From contig JAGLON010000005.1 of the NCBI GenBank assembly GCA_023138975.1, forward strand, positions 1 to 64,000: DNA of 64,000 bases, given 5' to 3'. A program made the position numbers and the translations under genes. Positions 42,947-51,381 of this stretch are shown in pieces (position 1 is the stretch's first letter; each line of letters begins with the position of its first letter). The notes below the pieces were generated by a model. The model had not been told where the DNA came from. It saw only the letters and a program-made list of their open reading frames with translations, and did not search any database. The stretch comes from Candidatus Zixiibacteriota bacterium (GTDB taxonomy: Bacteria > Zixibacteria > MSB-5A5 > GN15 > JAAZOE01).

Positions 42947-43846
42947 ATGATTGAATTTCCTGTCAGTGGAATCGAAACCTGGTGGTGGCTCCCGGTACTG
43001 GTTTCGTTTGGTGTGTCATGCATTACATCAACAGCCGGCATTTCGGGCGCTTTCATTCTCCTCCCCTATCAGGTGAGCATCCTTGGATTTACCGCTCCCG
43101 GAGTTACGCCCACAAACCTAATGTTCAATATCTTTGCTATCCCCGGCGGAGTCTATCGTCTGTATAAAGAAAAACGGATGGTCTGGCCGCTGGTCTGGAC
43201 AATGTCACTGGGGGCTCTGCCCGGCCTTTTGATCGGCGTCATTATCCGCGTTAAATATATTCCCGATGCCGGAGCGTTTAAGCTCTTTGTCGGATGTGTC
43301 ATGCTGTATATTGCCGCCCGGCTGTTTCTCAATATTTTTAATAAACCGGACACGACATCCGATTCAATCGGCAAGCTCAATCAATTCGAAGTCATTCCCC
43401 GTTTGTTTTCAATCAATGAAATCAGCTATGCCTATAACGATATTGAGTATCGCATCCCGACAATTTCTTTATTTATAATGAGCTCTATCGTCGGCGTTAT
43501 CGGGGGTATCTATGGCATCGGCGGCGGCGCTATCCTCGCTCCGATTCTGGTAACGATGTACAACCTGCCGATCCATACCATTTCGGGAGCCACTCTGTGC
43601 AGTACTTTTGTATCGTCTATCGTTGGCGTGCTATTCTATGTTTTCATCGGGCCATATTTCTCCGAAGAAGCTTCATCTGTTCGTCCCGACTGGCTCCTGG
43701 GATTCTTGCTGGGTGTTGGAGGATTCTTTGGTATTTATCTCGGCGCTCGAATTCAGAAATATCTCCCTGCGAAAACTATAAAAATCCTGTTGGGAATCAT
43801 CATGCTCTATATCGCAGGGCGCTATATCATCGGATATTTTATATAG
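42947..43846 (+). CDS. TauE/SafE-family membrane transporter (anion/sulfite exporter type)
   Basis: 299 residues with about eight membrane helices arranged as two halves. Family features: ITSTAGISGAFILLPYQVSI, GVTPTNLMFNIFAIPGGVYR, LGALPGLLIGVIIRV, and in the second half SSIVGVIGGIYGIGGGAILA and HTISGATLCSTFVSSIVGVL. The family moves small anions such as sulfite, sulfoacetate or taurine products; the substrate cannot be told here. A repeat-rich, gene-free stretch follows. Confidence 0.88.
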   Translation: MIEFPVSGIETWWWLPVLVSFGVSCITSTAGISGAFILLPYQVSILGFTAPGVTPTNLMFNIFAIPGGVYRLYKEKRMVWPLVWTMSLGALPGLLIGVIIRVKYIPDAGAFKLFVGCVMLYIAARLFLNIFNKPDTTSDSIGKLNQFEVIPRLFSINEISYAYNDIEYRIPTISLFIMSSIVGVIGGIYGIGGGAILAPILVTMYNLPIHTISGATLCSTFVSSIVGVLFYVFIGPYFSEEASSVRPDWLLGFLLGVGGFFGIYLGARIQKYLPAKTIKILLGIIMLYIAGRYIIGYFI

Positions 43847-43930
43847 AGGGGTGACGTAAGGATTTGTACATAAGACTGCTTTGCTATCACAAATAATCCT
43901 CGCATCGAGATTTGTTTTAACCTTGCATAG

Positions 43931-43950
43931 ACCCCTGCCTACGCAGGGGT
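43931..43950. repeat. ACCCCTGC/GCAGGGGT hairpin repeat
   Basis: 8-bp arms at 43931-43938 and 43943-43950, 85 bases after the transporter stop. It may double as its terminator, but no T-run follows directly. It opens the gene-free stretch 43847-44609. Confidence 0.45.
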
Positions 43951-44002
43951 GACACTATTTAATCCCCGAATTATTCATTTATCATTCAATTATTATATCG
44001 TC

Positions 44003-44022
44003 ATTCCTGCGAAAGCAGGAAT
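44003..44022. repeat. ATTCCTGC-GAAA-GCAGGAAT hairpin repeat
   Basis: A perfect 8-bp stem with a GAAA tetraloop, a half-member of the GTCAT...ATGAC family seen at 23089 and 44409. The bases 44023-44408 contain a diverged piece (GGATTGGCTTTG...CTCATTTTTTAAAG, near 44130-44160) related to the repeat at 21918; nothing else was recognised. Confidence 0.5.
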
Positions 44023-44408
44023 CCATGCCTAACCTCGCTTATCCTCTCAGTGAAGCAATTTTTTCCAAAAAACAGGTTGTTCTAAAATATATTTCCTTGT
44101 AACCGCTATCCAGATTTTAACTTACGAGGGATTGGCTTTGTTTCCTCATTTTTTAAAGTATTTTTTCATCAGTAAACTTGGAAGAGTGATTTGGATTAAA
44201 TTTTGATGTTGGATACTATTATTTATTGCGAGCATAAGTATATCCCTAATTAATAGTTGTTACTTATCGGTGCTATTCTGGATTTGTAGTAGTTTAGTAG
44301 TGAAACTGTAGGTTGCATAATTGAATACCCGATCAGGGGCAAATGTGGACATTTGCCGCCCACTAAAATCCGCCTACAACAGGGACATTTGGCATATAAA
44401 CCGATTGT

Positions 44409-44505
44409 GTCATACCCGTGAAAACGGGTATCCAGAAAGAGCTTGGTCAACCGCCGTTCTGGATTCCCGACTCGTCCGGCTAACGCGCGGACTCTCGGGA
44501 ATGAC
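44409..44505. repeat. GTCAT...ATGAC composite palindrome
   Basis: GTCATACCCGTGAAAACGGG then TATCCAG on the left; CTGGATTCCCGA...TCGGGAATGAC on the right. The outer ends are inverted and enclose 25-30 bases of unique sequence. It is the same family as the element at 23089-23178. Confidence 0.6.
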
Positions 44506-44546
44506 AGATGAAAATATTCTCACCTGCAAGCCAATTCCCCCCACCA

Positions 44547-44578
44547 TAAAAAAAGCCCCGATTTACTCAGGGCTTTTT
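44547..44578 (-). terminator. Terminator of the hsp20 gene
   Basis: On the minus strand AGCCC-TGAGTAAATCG-GGGCT is followed by seven T, about 35 bases after the stop at 44610. Confidence 0.8.
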
Positions 44579-44609
44579 CTGATGCGAGATAAGGAGTGGT
44601 GTTCAACGT

Positions 44610-45044
44610 CTAATTTATATTTATTTCGATTTCCTTCGGTTTGGCTTCCTCAGCACGAGCGATCTTTACCACCAACAATCCGTTAGTGTAATCGGCCGAG
44701 ACTTTACCGGCATCGACATATTTGGGAAGTTTGAACGAACGGTTGAAACTGCCGTGTCTGATTTCTGAACGTAAATAGTTTTCGCCGTTATCTTCTTTTT
44801 CAACCTTACGCTCACCGGATACAGTCAGTACATTATCTTCGATCCAAACTTTGATATCACCTTTATCCATACCGGGCATTTCAAAAGTCATGGACAATTC
44901 ATCCTTGCTTTCCTTGACGTCAACCGCGGGAACGCTGCAGGCATCATCCGGGCATGAAGATGGTGATGCAAAAAAGCTATTCATCAATGATTCAAAGTTG
45001 CCGTTCAGTCCGTTTCGTCCATGTCTGGGAACTAAATTTCTCAT
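44610..45044 (-). CDS. hsp20: Hsp20/alpha-crystallin-family small heat-shock protein
   Basis: 144 residues from the ATG at 45044 (AGGAG 8 bases upstream); the open frame extends 105 bases further upstream without support. After MRNLVPRHGRNGLNGNFESL comes the alpha-crystallin domain: VPAVDVKESKDELSMTFEMP, VWIEDNVLTVSGERKVEKED, GSFNRSFKLPKYVDAGKVSA, YTNGLLVVKI, then PKEIEIN, a C-terminal I-x-I motif (IEI). ATP-independent holdase. The Cys pair in SSCPDDACS near residue 30 is unusual. It has its own terminator. Confidence 0.93.
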   Translation of the reverse strand: MRNLVPRHGRNGLNGNFESLMNSFFASPSSCPDDACSVPAVDVKESKDELSMTFEMPGMDKGDIKVWIEDNVLTVSGERKVEKEDNGENYLRSEIRHGSFNRSFKLPKYVDAGKVSADYTNGLLVVKIARAEEAKPKEIEININ

Positions 45045-45174
45045 TTTGTTTCTCCTTTTTTTATTTACATTATCTGTTATTTGATAAAGCAGACAACATG
45101 CCAATAATTTCATCTCGGTATATAACAACAAGTTACAATATAGCGTCAATAATGGCGGAACTTATAATTGTCAA

Positions 45175-45238
45175 ATTGGCAGAGTGATTGACAATACGGC
45201 GCTTGCCGTCTGTCAATGTGACTTCTGCGACTGCCAAT
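45175..45238. other. Triple-nested inverted repeat in the hsp20-hbd intergenic region
   Basis: Three concentric arms: ATTGGCAG/CTGCCAAT (45175-45182/45231-45238), ATTGACA/TGTCAAT (45187-45193/45211-45217), and ACGGC-GCTT-GCCGT (45196-45209). It lies about 130 bases upstream of hsp20 and 190 bases upstream of the divergent 3-hydroxyacyl-CoA dehydrogenase. It could be an operator set or a structured RNA. It is not a CIRCE element. The rest of 45045-45424 shows no gene. Confidence 0.5.
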
Positions 45239-45424
45239 AGAGGTCTATCTATGATTATAAATCCTATTTTGCCGATAAAAAAAGTATGGGATAACAGGCC
45301 CTGGTTTTATTGTGAAAAGGGGGAAAAACCGCTTGCTATGTAACTGTTAAATTATATATTGCTTCCGATTAAAAACAAGGTTTGCGGTTTTTTCCATAAG
45401 GCGTTCAAGCGTTTGAGGTGAATT

Positions 45425-46330
45425 GTGGCTTTACAAAGTGTATATGTTATCGGTGGGGGCGTAATGGGTTGCGGCATAGCCGAAACCATCGCGTCGCATG
45501 GGGTTGAGGTTTATCTAATTGATAAAACCACCCGCCTGGCCGAAAAAGGTATAAAACGAATTTCTGAAAATATTGATCGTGAAATCGAACGCTGGGGACT
45601 TACTAAGTCCGATAAAAAAGCGATCCTGTCACGAATCCATCCTACTTCCGATTTGGCTTTAGTCAGCGAAGCTGAGATGGTTATTGAGGCGATTCCCGAT
45701 CGGCTCGACCCAAAGCAGGAGCTGTTCGACGAACTCGATCGTCTCTCTCCCCCGTCAACGATTTTGGTAACTAACACATCCACACTTTCTATTTCCGAAA
45801 TAGCGTCGGTTACCCGCCGACCCGAAAAAATAATCGGTATGCATTTTTTGAATCCGGTTACTAAAGTACAAATTGTGGAAGTTGTTCGAGGATTAAAGAC
45901 ATCCGATGAGACCTATGAGTTTATCCGTGAATTCGCGGAACTAATAAATAAAAAACCGATTCTGGTTCATGAGTATCCCGGATATGTAACAACCCGTATT
46001 ATCGTGCCGCTTTTGAATGAAGCGATGCATGTCTTGATGGAAGGTATTTCCACTCCCGAAGATATCGACAACGCGATGAAACTGGGATTCGGATTCAATG
46101 TGGGGCCGCTGGCATTGGCCGATATGATGGGGCTTGACGAGGTCATGGCCTGGATGGAAAACCTTATCGGCGAGCTTTCCGATCATAAATATAACCCCTG
46201 TCCCCTTTTACGGAAAATGGTTCGGGCAGGGCATCTCGGTGTTAAAACAGGCGAAGGTTTTTTCAAGTATGACGCTGAAGGTCATCGTCTTAAAAGCAAT
46301 GGCGACACGGAAACTGAGGCGGTATCATGA
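45425..46330 (+). CDS. 3-hydroxyacyl-CoA dehydrogenase (3-hydroxybutyryl-CoA dehydrogenase type)
   Basis: 301 residues, GTG start at 45425 with GAGGTG 4 bases upstream. NAD-binding SVYVIGGGVMGCGIAETIAS at the N-terminus; catalytic region IGMHFLNPVTKVQIVEVV with the active-site His; C-terminal helical domain with GYVTTRIIVPLLNEAMHVLM and GPLALADMMGLDEV. It oxidises 3-hydroxyacyl-CoA or runs in reverse in butyryl-CoA synthesis. It overlaps ackA by 4 bases (ATGA), so the two are translationally coupled, suggesting an acyl-CoA to acyl-phosphate fermentation or salvage step. Confidence 0.94.
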   Translation: MALQSVYVIGGGVMGCGIAETIASHGVEVYLIDKTTRLAEKGIKRISENIDREIERWGLTKSDKKAILSRIHPTSDLALVSEAEMVIEAIPDRLDPKQELFDELDRLSPPSTILVTNTSTLSISEIASVTRRPEKIIGMHFLNPVTKVQIVEVVRGLKTSDETYEFIREFAELINKKPILVHEYPGYVTTRIIVPLLNEAMHVLMEGISTPEDIDNAMKLGFGFNVGPLALADMMGLDEVMAWMENLIGELSDHKYNPCPLLRKMVRAGHLGVKTGEGFFKYDAEGHRLKSNGDTETEAVS

Positions 46331-47529
46331 AAATCTTAGTACTCAATTGCGGTTCATCTTCAGTTAAATATCAATTGATTGACATGGATAAAGAATTTGC
46401 CTTGGCCAAAGGTTCGGTTGAGAGAATCGGTATGTCAGCTTCGGTATTGACTCATATCCCGCACGATAAACCGACCCGTAAAATTTCTCGTGAGATTTTA
46501 GACCATATTCAGGCGATAGATCAGGTTATCGCAATGCTGTTATCTCCGGAACACGGCGTTATATCAGACAAGAAGGAAATCGACGCGGTCGGCCATCGGG
46601 TTGTTCATGGCGGCGAACAGTTTGCCGATCCGATCTTGATTACAGAAGATTTGATGGGTGAAATCAGAAACCTCATTGAGCTGGCTCCACTGCATAATCC
46701 GCATAACATTCGCGGTATCAACGCGGCTCAGTCGAATCTTGAGAATATTCCTCAGGTGGCAGTATTCGACACAGCTTTTCATTCGAAGATACCACCGCAT
46801 GCCTACATCTACGGCTTGCCTTATCAGCTTTATAAAAAATACAGTATTCGCCGTTATGGATTCCATGGTCCTTCGCATCAGTTTGTGTCGGAGATGGCGG
46901 CGGAAAAACTTGGTAAACCGCTTGATAAACTCAAAATCATCACCTGTCATCTGGGTAACGGCGCTTCGATGTGCGCCATAAATGGCGGAGTTTCTACTGA
47001 TACATCGATGGGATTCACGCCCCTGGAAGGTCTCTTGATGGGTACTCGTTCCGGCGATTGTGATCCGGCCATTATCCTGCATATCATGGCTCGCGAGGAA
47101 TTATCTTTGCACGAAGCCAATACGCTGTTAAACAAACATTCCGGTCTGTACGGCATCTCCGGGCATTCATCCGATGTGCGTGAAATCCTTGAGGCTATCG
47201 ACGAAGGACACACCAACGCCAAGCTGGCTCTCGATGTATATTGCTATCGTATTAAAAAATATATTGGATCATATATGGCCGCAATGGGCGGGTTAGACGT
47301 TGTTGTCTTTACCGGCGGTGTTGGAGAAAATGCTCCGGCAATCCGGGAACAATGCCTGGCGGACTTATCCTGCTTAGGAATTCAGGTTGATACAGGCAAG
47401 AATGAGAAACATTCCGGGGGAATCGGCAATATCTCCGCCAAAGACTCCAAGGTACAGATCATGGTGATTCCGACTAACGAAGAACTGGTAATCGCCAAAG
47501 AGACAATCCGGATTATTGAAGGTAACTGA
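46327..47529 (+). CDS. ackA: Acetate kinase
   Basis: 400 residues, usual length. ILVLNCGSSSVKYQLIDMD at the N-terminus, GHRVVHGGEQF, VFDTAFHSKIPPHAYIYGLP with the catalytic Asp, YGFHGPSHQFVS, THLGNG-like CHLGNGASMCAINGG and FTGGVGENAPAIRE. It interconverts acetate plus ATP and acetyl phosphate. No phosphotransacetylase (pta) is adjacent, so the partner must lie elsewhere. GAGGCGG precedes the ATG. Confidence 0.96.
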   Translation: MKILVLNCGSSSVKYQLIDMDKEFALAKGSVERIGMSASVLTHIPHDKPTRKISREILDHIQAIDQVIAMLLSPEHGVISDKKEIDAVGHRVVHGGEQFADPILITEDLMGEIRNLIELAPLHNPHNIRGINAAQSNLENIPQVAVFDTAFHSKIPPHAYIYGLPYQLYKKYSIRRYGFHGPSHQFVSEMAAEKLGKPLDKLKIITCHLGNGASMCAINGGVSTDTSMGFTPLEGLLMGTRSGDCDPAIILHIMAREELSLHEANTLLNKHSGLYGISGHSSDVREILEAIDEGHTNAKLALDVYCYRIKKYIGSYMAAMGGLDVVVFTGGVGENAPAIREQCLADLSCLGIQVDTGKNEKHSGGIGNISAKDSKVQIMVIPTNEELVIAKETIRIIEGN

Positions 47530-47650
47530 AGTTATTATGGAATAAATGTGACGGGGCTGTAGAACGGTAATTCCTGTGTCTTTTTGAGACCTCAACCGTA
47601 TTGGCTGTCGCCGCGCTGACACTTATAGATCAAGAGAGATAGGAGAAACC

Positions 47651-48514
47651 GTGTTCAAGATACTGGACAAAGTAGAACTATGCCCCAAGATTTTCCGTTT
47701 TCGCATAGAGGCCAGCAAGATAGTTTCCAAGGCTCTGCCCGGCCAATTCGTGATTCTCAGACAGAATGAACGCGGTGAACGGGTCCCTATGTCAATTGGG
47801 GGATTGGATAAAGAAAACGGCATTCTGACTGTTGTTATACAAGAAGTCGGCAAAACATCAGCCTCCATGAATCAGATGAAAACCGGTGACAGTTTTTTGG
47901 ATGTTGTCGGACCGCTTGGATTGCCTACCCATTCAGAAAATTTCGGCCGCTGTGTCTGCATTGGCGGCGGAGTTGGTATTCCTCCGATTTACCCGATAGC
48001 TCAGGGATTGAAAGCCGCCGGTAATAAAGTAGAAACAATTATCGGCGCCCGCACCAAAGATCTGCTCATCTATCAGGAAGAGTTGACCGAGGCCTCGGAC
48101 ATCCTTCATATTGCTACTGACGACGGTTCTTTTGGTACGCACGGTTTCGTAACGACGATTCTGGAAAAACTTTGCGAGGACGGGACTCCGATTGATTTTA
48201 TCATGTGCGTCGGGCCGGTTCCGATGATGCGGGCCGTAGCCGAAGCTACCCGCGCCAAGAAGATTAAAACCTGGTGCAGTCTTAATCCAATTATGGTTGA
48301 CGGCACCGGAATGTGCGGTGCTTGTCGGGTCACCGTCGGCGGTAACACCAAATTTGCCTGTGTTGACGGTCCTGACTTTGACGCCCACGAGGTTGATTTT
48401 GGTGAAATGACCAGTCGGCTGAAAATGTATCATTCCCAGGAAAAAGTGGCCTATGACAGATTCCTTGAACACAAAGGCGATTGTAAATGCCAACAGGCAT
48501 CATCGGATGAGTAA
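47651..48514 (+). CDS. NfnA-like NADH-binding flavoprotein / [2Fe-2S] subunit
   Basis: 287 residues, GTG start with AGGAGA upstream. Ferredoxin-NADP reductase fold: PGQFVILRQNERGERVPMSI (FAD), VCIGGGVGIPPIYPIAQGLK (NAD), CVGPVPMMRAVAEATR, then a [2Fe-2S] motif MCGACRVTVGGNTKFACVDG. This is the small subunit of the NADH-dependent ferredoxin:NADP oxidoreductase (Nfn) or sulfide-dehydrogenase family. Its large partner follows 12 bases later. Nfn uses electron bifurcation to exchange electrons between reduced ferredoxin, NADH and NADPH, which suits the Kor genes at 58516-61407. Confidence 0.92.
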   Translation: MFKILDKVELCPKIFRFRIEASKIVSKALPGQFVILRQNERGERVPMSIGGLDKENGILTVVIQEVGKTSASMNQMKTGDSFLDVVGPLGLPTHSENFGRCVCIGGGVGIPPIYPIAQGLKAAGNKVETIIGARTKDLLIYQEELTEASDILHIATDDGSFGTHGFVTTILEKLCEDGTPIDFIMCVGPVPMMRAVAEATRAKKIKTWCSLNPIMVDGTGMCGACRVTVGGNTKFACVDGPDFDAHEVDFGEMTSRLKMYHSQEKVAYDRFLEHKGDCKCQQASSDE

Positions 48515-48526
48515 GGAGAAATTGCT

Positions 48527-49987
48527 GTGACTGAAAAGAAAAAATTGAGCAATAAAGAAAGAATGCAGCTTCCGCGCATCGATATGCCGTGTCAAAAGCC
48601 GGAAGTAAGGATGACAAACTTCGAAGAAGTTCCCGAAGGGTTGACTCCGGAAATGGCTCAGGAAGAAGCCCAGCGCTGTATTCAATGTAAAAAACCGAAA
48701 TGTATCGCCGGGTGTCCGGTTGAAGTTAAAATTCCGGAATTCATACAATTAGTCGCTGACGGCAAGTTTTCCGAAGCAGCCCGGAAGATTAAAGAAACCA
48801 ATGCTCTCCCCGCTATTTGCGGTCGCGTTTGCCCGCAGGATGAACAGTGTGAACAGGTTTGTATCGTTGGCAAGAAAAATAAACCGGTTGGCATCGGCAA
48901 CCTGGAACGGTTTGTCGCCGACTGGGAGCGTGAGCATAATGAAATCGTAATACCAAAATTACCGGAACCGACCGGTAAAAAAGTCGCCATAGTGGGAGCC
49001 GGCCCTGCCGGGCTAACCGCCGGAGCTGATCTGGCCCTAATGGGACACAAGGTGACTATTTTTGAAGCCCTGCATAAGCCGGGTGGAGTTTTAATATACG
49101 GTATCCCGGAATTCCGTTTACCAAAAGCTATCGTTGCCAAAGAAGTAGATTACCTGCGGGATCTCGGAGTTGAAATCATCCCCAGTTTTGTCGTCGGCAA
49201 ACTCGATACGATTGACGACCTTTTTGAACAGGGTTTCAATTCGGTCTTCATCGGCACCGGAGCCGGCCTGCCGAATTTCATGCGCATCGAAGGCGAAAAT
49301 CTCAAGGGTGTCTATTCGGCCAACGAATATCTGACCCGGTCAAACCTCATGCGCGGATATGAATTCCCCGACTACGACACACCGATATTCTCGGGCAAGA
49401 ACGTGGCTGTCTTGGGCGGAGGAAACACCGCTATGGATTCGGTTAGAACAGCCAAACGTCTCGGCGCTGATCATGCAATAATCGTATATCGCCGGAGTCG
49501 TACAGAAATGCCAGCCCGTACCGAAGAAATCCATCATGCCGAAGAAGAAGGAATCGAGTTCAAGCTGTTGACTAACCCGATCAAATACATCGGCGATGAA
49601 GACGGCTGGCTGACTCATATGGAATGCATCGAGATGGAACTTGGCGAACCGGATGCTTCCGGACGCCGTCGTCCGGTCCCGATAGAAGGTTCCAATTTCC
49701 TCATCCCGGTCGATACCGTTGTCGTAGCCATCGGAAATTCATCCAACCCGCTGATTCCACAAACGACACCGGGTCTGGATACTAATCGCTGGGGCAATAT
49801 CACGGCCAATGATGCGACTATGATGACTTCCCGTGAAGGTGTCTTCGCCGGTGGTGATATAGTTACCGGAGGCGCCACCGTTATTTTGGCCGCTGGGGCC
49901 GGTAAGGTTGCCGCCCGGGCCATGCATCGCTATATGCTGGGCTTGCCAATGGTTGATCCAAAACCGGAAGAACCAGAAAAGGAATAA
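48527..49987 (+). CDS. NfnB-like NADPH-binding glutamate-synthase-small-subunit family flavoprotein
   Basis: 486 residues, GTG start with AAGGAG 9 bases upstream. N-terminal Fe-S domain with CIQCKKPKCIAGCPVEVKIP and CGRVCPQDEQCEQVC, then FAD-binding KVAIVGAGPAGLTAGADLAL, NADPH-binding VAVLGGGNTAMDSVRTAKRL with VYRRSRTEMPARTEE, and a C-terminal VFAGGDIVTGGATVILAAG. The same family includes GltD; pairing with the preceding subunit and the absence of a large glutamate synthase gene favour NfnB. A strong terminator follows. Confidence 0.92.
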   Translation: MTEKKKLSNKERMQLPRIDMPCQKPEVRMTNFEEVPEGLTPEMAQEEAQRCIQCKKPKCIAGCPVEVKIPEFIQLVADGKFSEAARKIKETNALPAICGRVCPQDEQCEQVCIVGKKNKPVGIGNLERFVADWEREHNEIVIPKLPEPTGKKVAIVGAGPAGLTAGADLALMGHKVTIFEALHKPGGVLIYGIPEFRLPKAIVAKEVDYLRDLGVEIIPSFVVGKLDTIDDLFEQGFNSVFIGTGAGLPNFMRIEGENLKGVYSANEYLTRSNLMRGYEFPDYDTPIFSGKNVAVLGGGNTAMDSVRTAKRLGADHAIIVYRRSRTEMPARTEEIHHAEEEGIEFKLLTNPIKYIGDEDGWLTHMECIEMELGEPDASGRRRPVPIEGSNFLIPVDTVVVAIGNSSNPLIPQTTPGLDTNRWGNITANDATMMTSREGVFAGGDIVTGGATVILAAGAGKVAARAMHRYMLGLPMVDPKPEEPEKE

Positions 49988-50016
49988 TCGCAAATACCTT
50001 TATTCGCGTATTAATA

Positions 50017-50047
50017 AAGCTCCCGCCGCCACGGGAGCTTTTTTTTT
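50017..50047 (+). terminator. Strong rho-independent terminator of the nfn genes
   Basis: AAGCTCCCG-(CCGCCA)-CGGGAGCTT followed by eight or more T, about 30 bases after the NfnB stop. The rest of 49988-50342 is A/T-rich and holds the promoter at 50197-50224; nothing else was seen. Confidence 0.9.
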
Positions 50048-50196
50048 ATTGCCTGCTGCCGTTTGGCCGTCATTGACAACTGACAAAAAGCATGCTTATA
50101 TTTCGAAATTATTTACCACTTTTAGCATATTGGCAAATTATTTCGCTCATATGTGACAGTTTCTGACATAATCTTATCTTATTTATAATTTTCTCT

Positions 50197-50224
50197 TTGA
50201 CTATTTTTCACATTCATGTATATC
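50197..50224 (+). promoter_or_regulatory. Possible promoter for the small CxxC protein
   Basis: TTGACT (50197-50202), 16-base spacer, TATATC (50219-50224), about 118 bases before the start codon at 50343. A moderately good match in an A/T-rich stretch. Confidence 0.35.
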
Positions 50225-50342
50225 TTTTGGCATAAGATAACTAATGGATAATATTGCCTTATGTATAACTTGCGTCCGTTAGGCTAAATTGCATCCGGTT
50301 ATGTTTCTCTTTTACTTAACATGAGCCAATAAAGGAGTTGCT

Positions 50343-50564
50343 ATGAATAACGCGGATCTGGTTCTAAATTTCTTAAACTCTCATCAGGATTACAAATACT
50401 GTGATGATTGCCTGACCACCAATTCCGGAGTACATCCGCATCAACAGATTAATCAAATCTGCCGGATACGCCTGAGCCAGGAGATTATCCGTGAGCAGGA
50501 CCAATGCTCTATTTGCGGTCGTTTCAAGATAGTCAATCAGTCTATAGTGGGAGTCGTAGTTTAG
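50343..50564 (+). CDS. Small zinc-finger-like protein with two CxxC pairs
   Basis: 73 residues, AAAGGAG before the ATG. N-terminal NADLVLNFLNSHQDY helix, then YCDDCLTTNSGVHPHQQINQ, ICRIRLSQEIIREQD and QCSICGRFKIVN. The layout (CxxC, helix-turn-helix-like middle with PHQQINQICR, then CxxC) matches a family of small bacterial zinc proteins of unknown role; DNA or RNA binding is plausible. It stands alone before a repeat island. Confidence 0.75.
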   Translation: MNNADLVLNFLNSHQDYKYCDDCLTTNSGVHPHQQINQICRIRLSQEIIREQDQCSICGRFKIVNQSIVGVVV

Positions 50565-50692
50565 GTAAGCTCAAGAGTAGTTTACCGGCAATACTATCGC
50601 CTTCCACCGGGCAAAACTTAATTTCAAAAATCATAAAAACTATCATGGGGTGGATTACGTTTACACTCTCCCCTCTTAATAATATTTTGCAA

Positions 50693-50733
50693 GACCACAG
50701 GCTTTTGTACTCTTTCTGTGGGTAGGTCATGAC
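50693..50733. repeat. Diverged copy of the ACCACAGGC...GTGGGT inverted element
   Basis: AGACCACAGGCTTTTGTACT...GTGGGTAGGTCATGACC resembles the element at 23348-23393. It lies in the gene-free stretch 50565-50975, which otherwise contains only A/T-rich sequence and the tandem repeat below. Confidence 0.35.
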
Positions 50734-50893
50734 CTGCGATTACTCCATCAGTATCCCTCCTGCCCAAAAAGTAATGGGATAAGAATATCTAAATCGCTTT
50801 ACTTCTAAGATTTTAAACCGTAAGCAGAGATCCATGCGGAAGTATTTTTTTATGTGCCTGATTGAGGCAAACCTCAAAGACTCCTTATCCATC

Positions 50894-50960
50894 TGTATTT
50901 TATCAAGTTGTACTTTATCGAGCTGACTTCATCAATCTGTACTTCATCAAGTTGTACTTC
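50894..50960. repeat. Short tandem repeat, ~15-bp unit
   Basis: Four to five degenerate units of TGTACTTCATCAAGT in direct order (14-15 bases each). A similar but distinct minisatellite with a 13-bp unit is at 54385-54556. Confidence 0.65.
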
Positions 50961-50962
50961 TT

Positions 50963-51000
50963 ATCCCCCTCCTTTTCAAGGAGGGGGTTGGGGGGTGGTT
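50963..51000 (-). repeat. GC-rich palindromic repeat family B, copy 1 (inverted)
   Basis: ATCCCCCTCCTTTTCAAGGA followed by GGGGGTTGGGGGGTGGTT. The core CCCCCTCC...GGAGGGGG is a hairpin. On the minus strand the last eight codons and the stop of the DUF559 gene are encoded here (I-T-T-P-Q-P-P-P-stop). Confidence 0.8.
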
Positions 51001-51353
51001 ATTAAAAACTCACAGATAGACTGCAAAACATTCTCCATTCCCTCATAAATCTCATTATTGCCATAACGCAAAAGTGAGATGCCGTTGTTCTTTAGAAATC
51101 GCGTTCTGGTTTTATCTTTCAGAATCGATTGGTTACTCAAATGTGTCGGTCCATCAATTTCAATAGCAAGTTTATGGCTGGGAAGATAGAAGTCTACTAT
51201 ATACTGTCCAATACTATACTGACGTCTGAACTTCAATCCATTGAGGCGTCGTCTTTTCAATTTGTTCCAGAGGAGTTGTTCTGCTCTGGTTGCGTTATTA
51301 CGAAGAAGCTGTCTTCGGTATTTAAACTTCTGATTATTGAATAACTTTGCCAT
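50976..51353 (-). CDS. DUF559 / Vsr-like endonuclease-fold protein embedded in repeat family B
   Basis: 125 residues from the ATG at 51353; the open frame extends to 51584 but the family begins here (MAKLFNNQKFKYRRQLLRNN). Hallmarks: ATRAEQLLWNKLKRRRLNGL, KFRRQYSIGQYIVDFYLPSH, KLAIEIDGPTHLSNQ and RTRFLKNNGISLLRYGNNEI. The Asp in IVDFYLP and Glu-x-Asp in AIEIDG are the expected PD-(D/E)XK-type metal ligands. Its C-terminus ITTPQPPP and stop are encoded by the GC-rich palindrome at 50963-51000, and an inverted copy lies at 51392-51429, 39 bases upstream of the start. No ribosome site is evident. Many DUF559 genes in other genomes are associated with such repeats. Confidence 0.85.
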   Translation of the reverse strand: MAKLFNNQKFKYRRQLLRNNATRAEQLLWNKLKRRRLNGLKFRRQYSIGQYIVDFYLPSHKLAIEIDGPTHLSNQSILKDKTRTRFLKNNGISLLRYGNNEIYEGMENVLQSICEFLITTPQPPP

Positions 51354-51381
51354 AGAATAAAGATAACTCAAAAAAGTCGAT

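Noticed and set aside
45175-45238. CIRCE (HrcA) operator for hsp20
   Set aside because: The arms do not match TTAGCACTC/GAGTGCTAA.
47933-48493. 186-codon frame antisense to the NfnA gene
   Set aside because: The opposite strand encodes a clear flavoprotein with conserved motifs.
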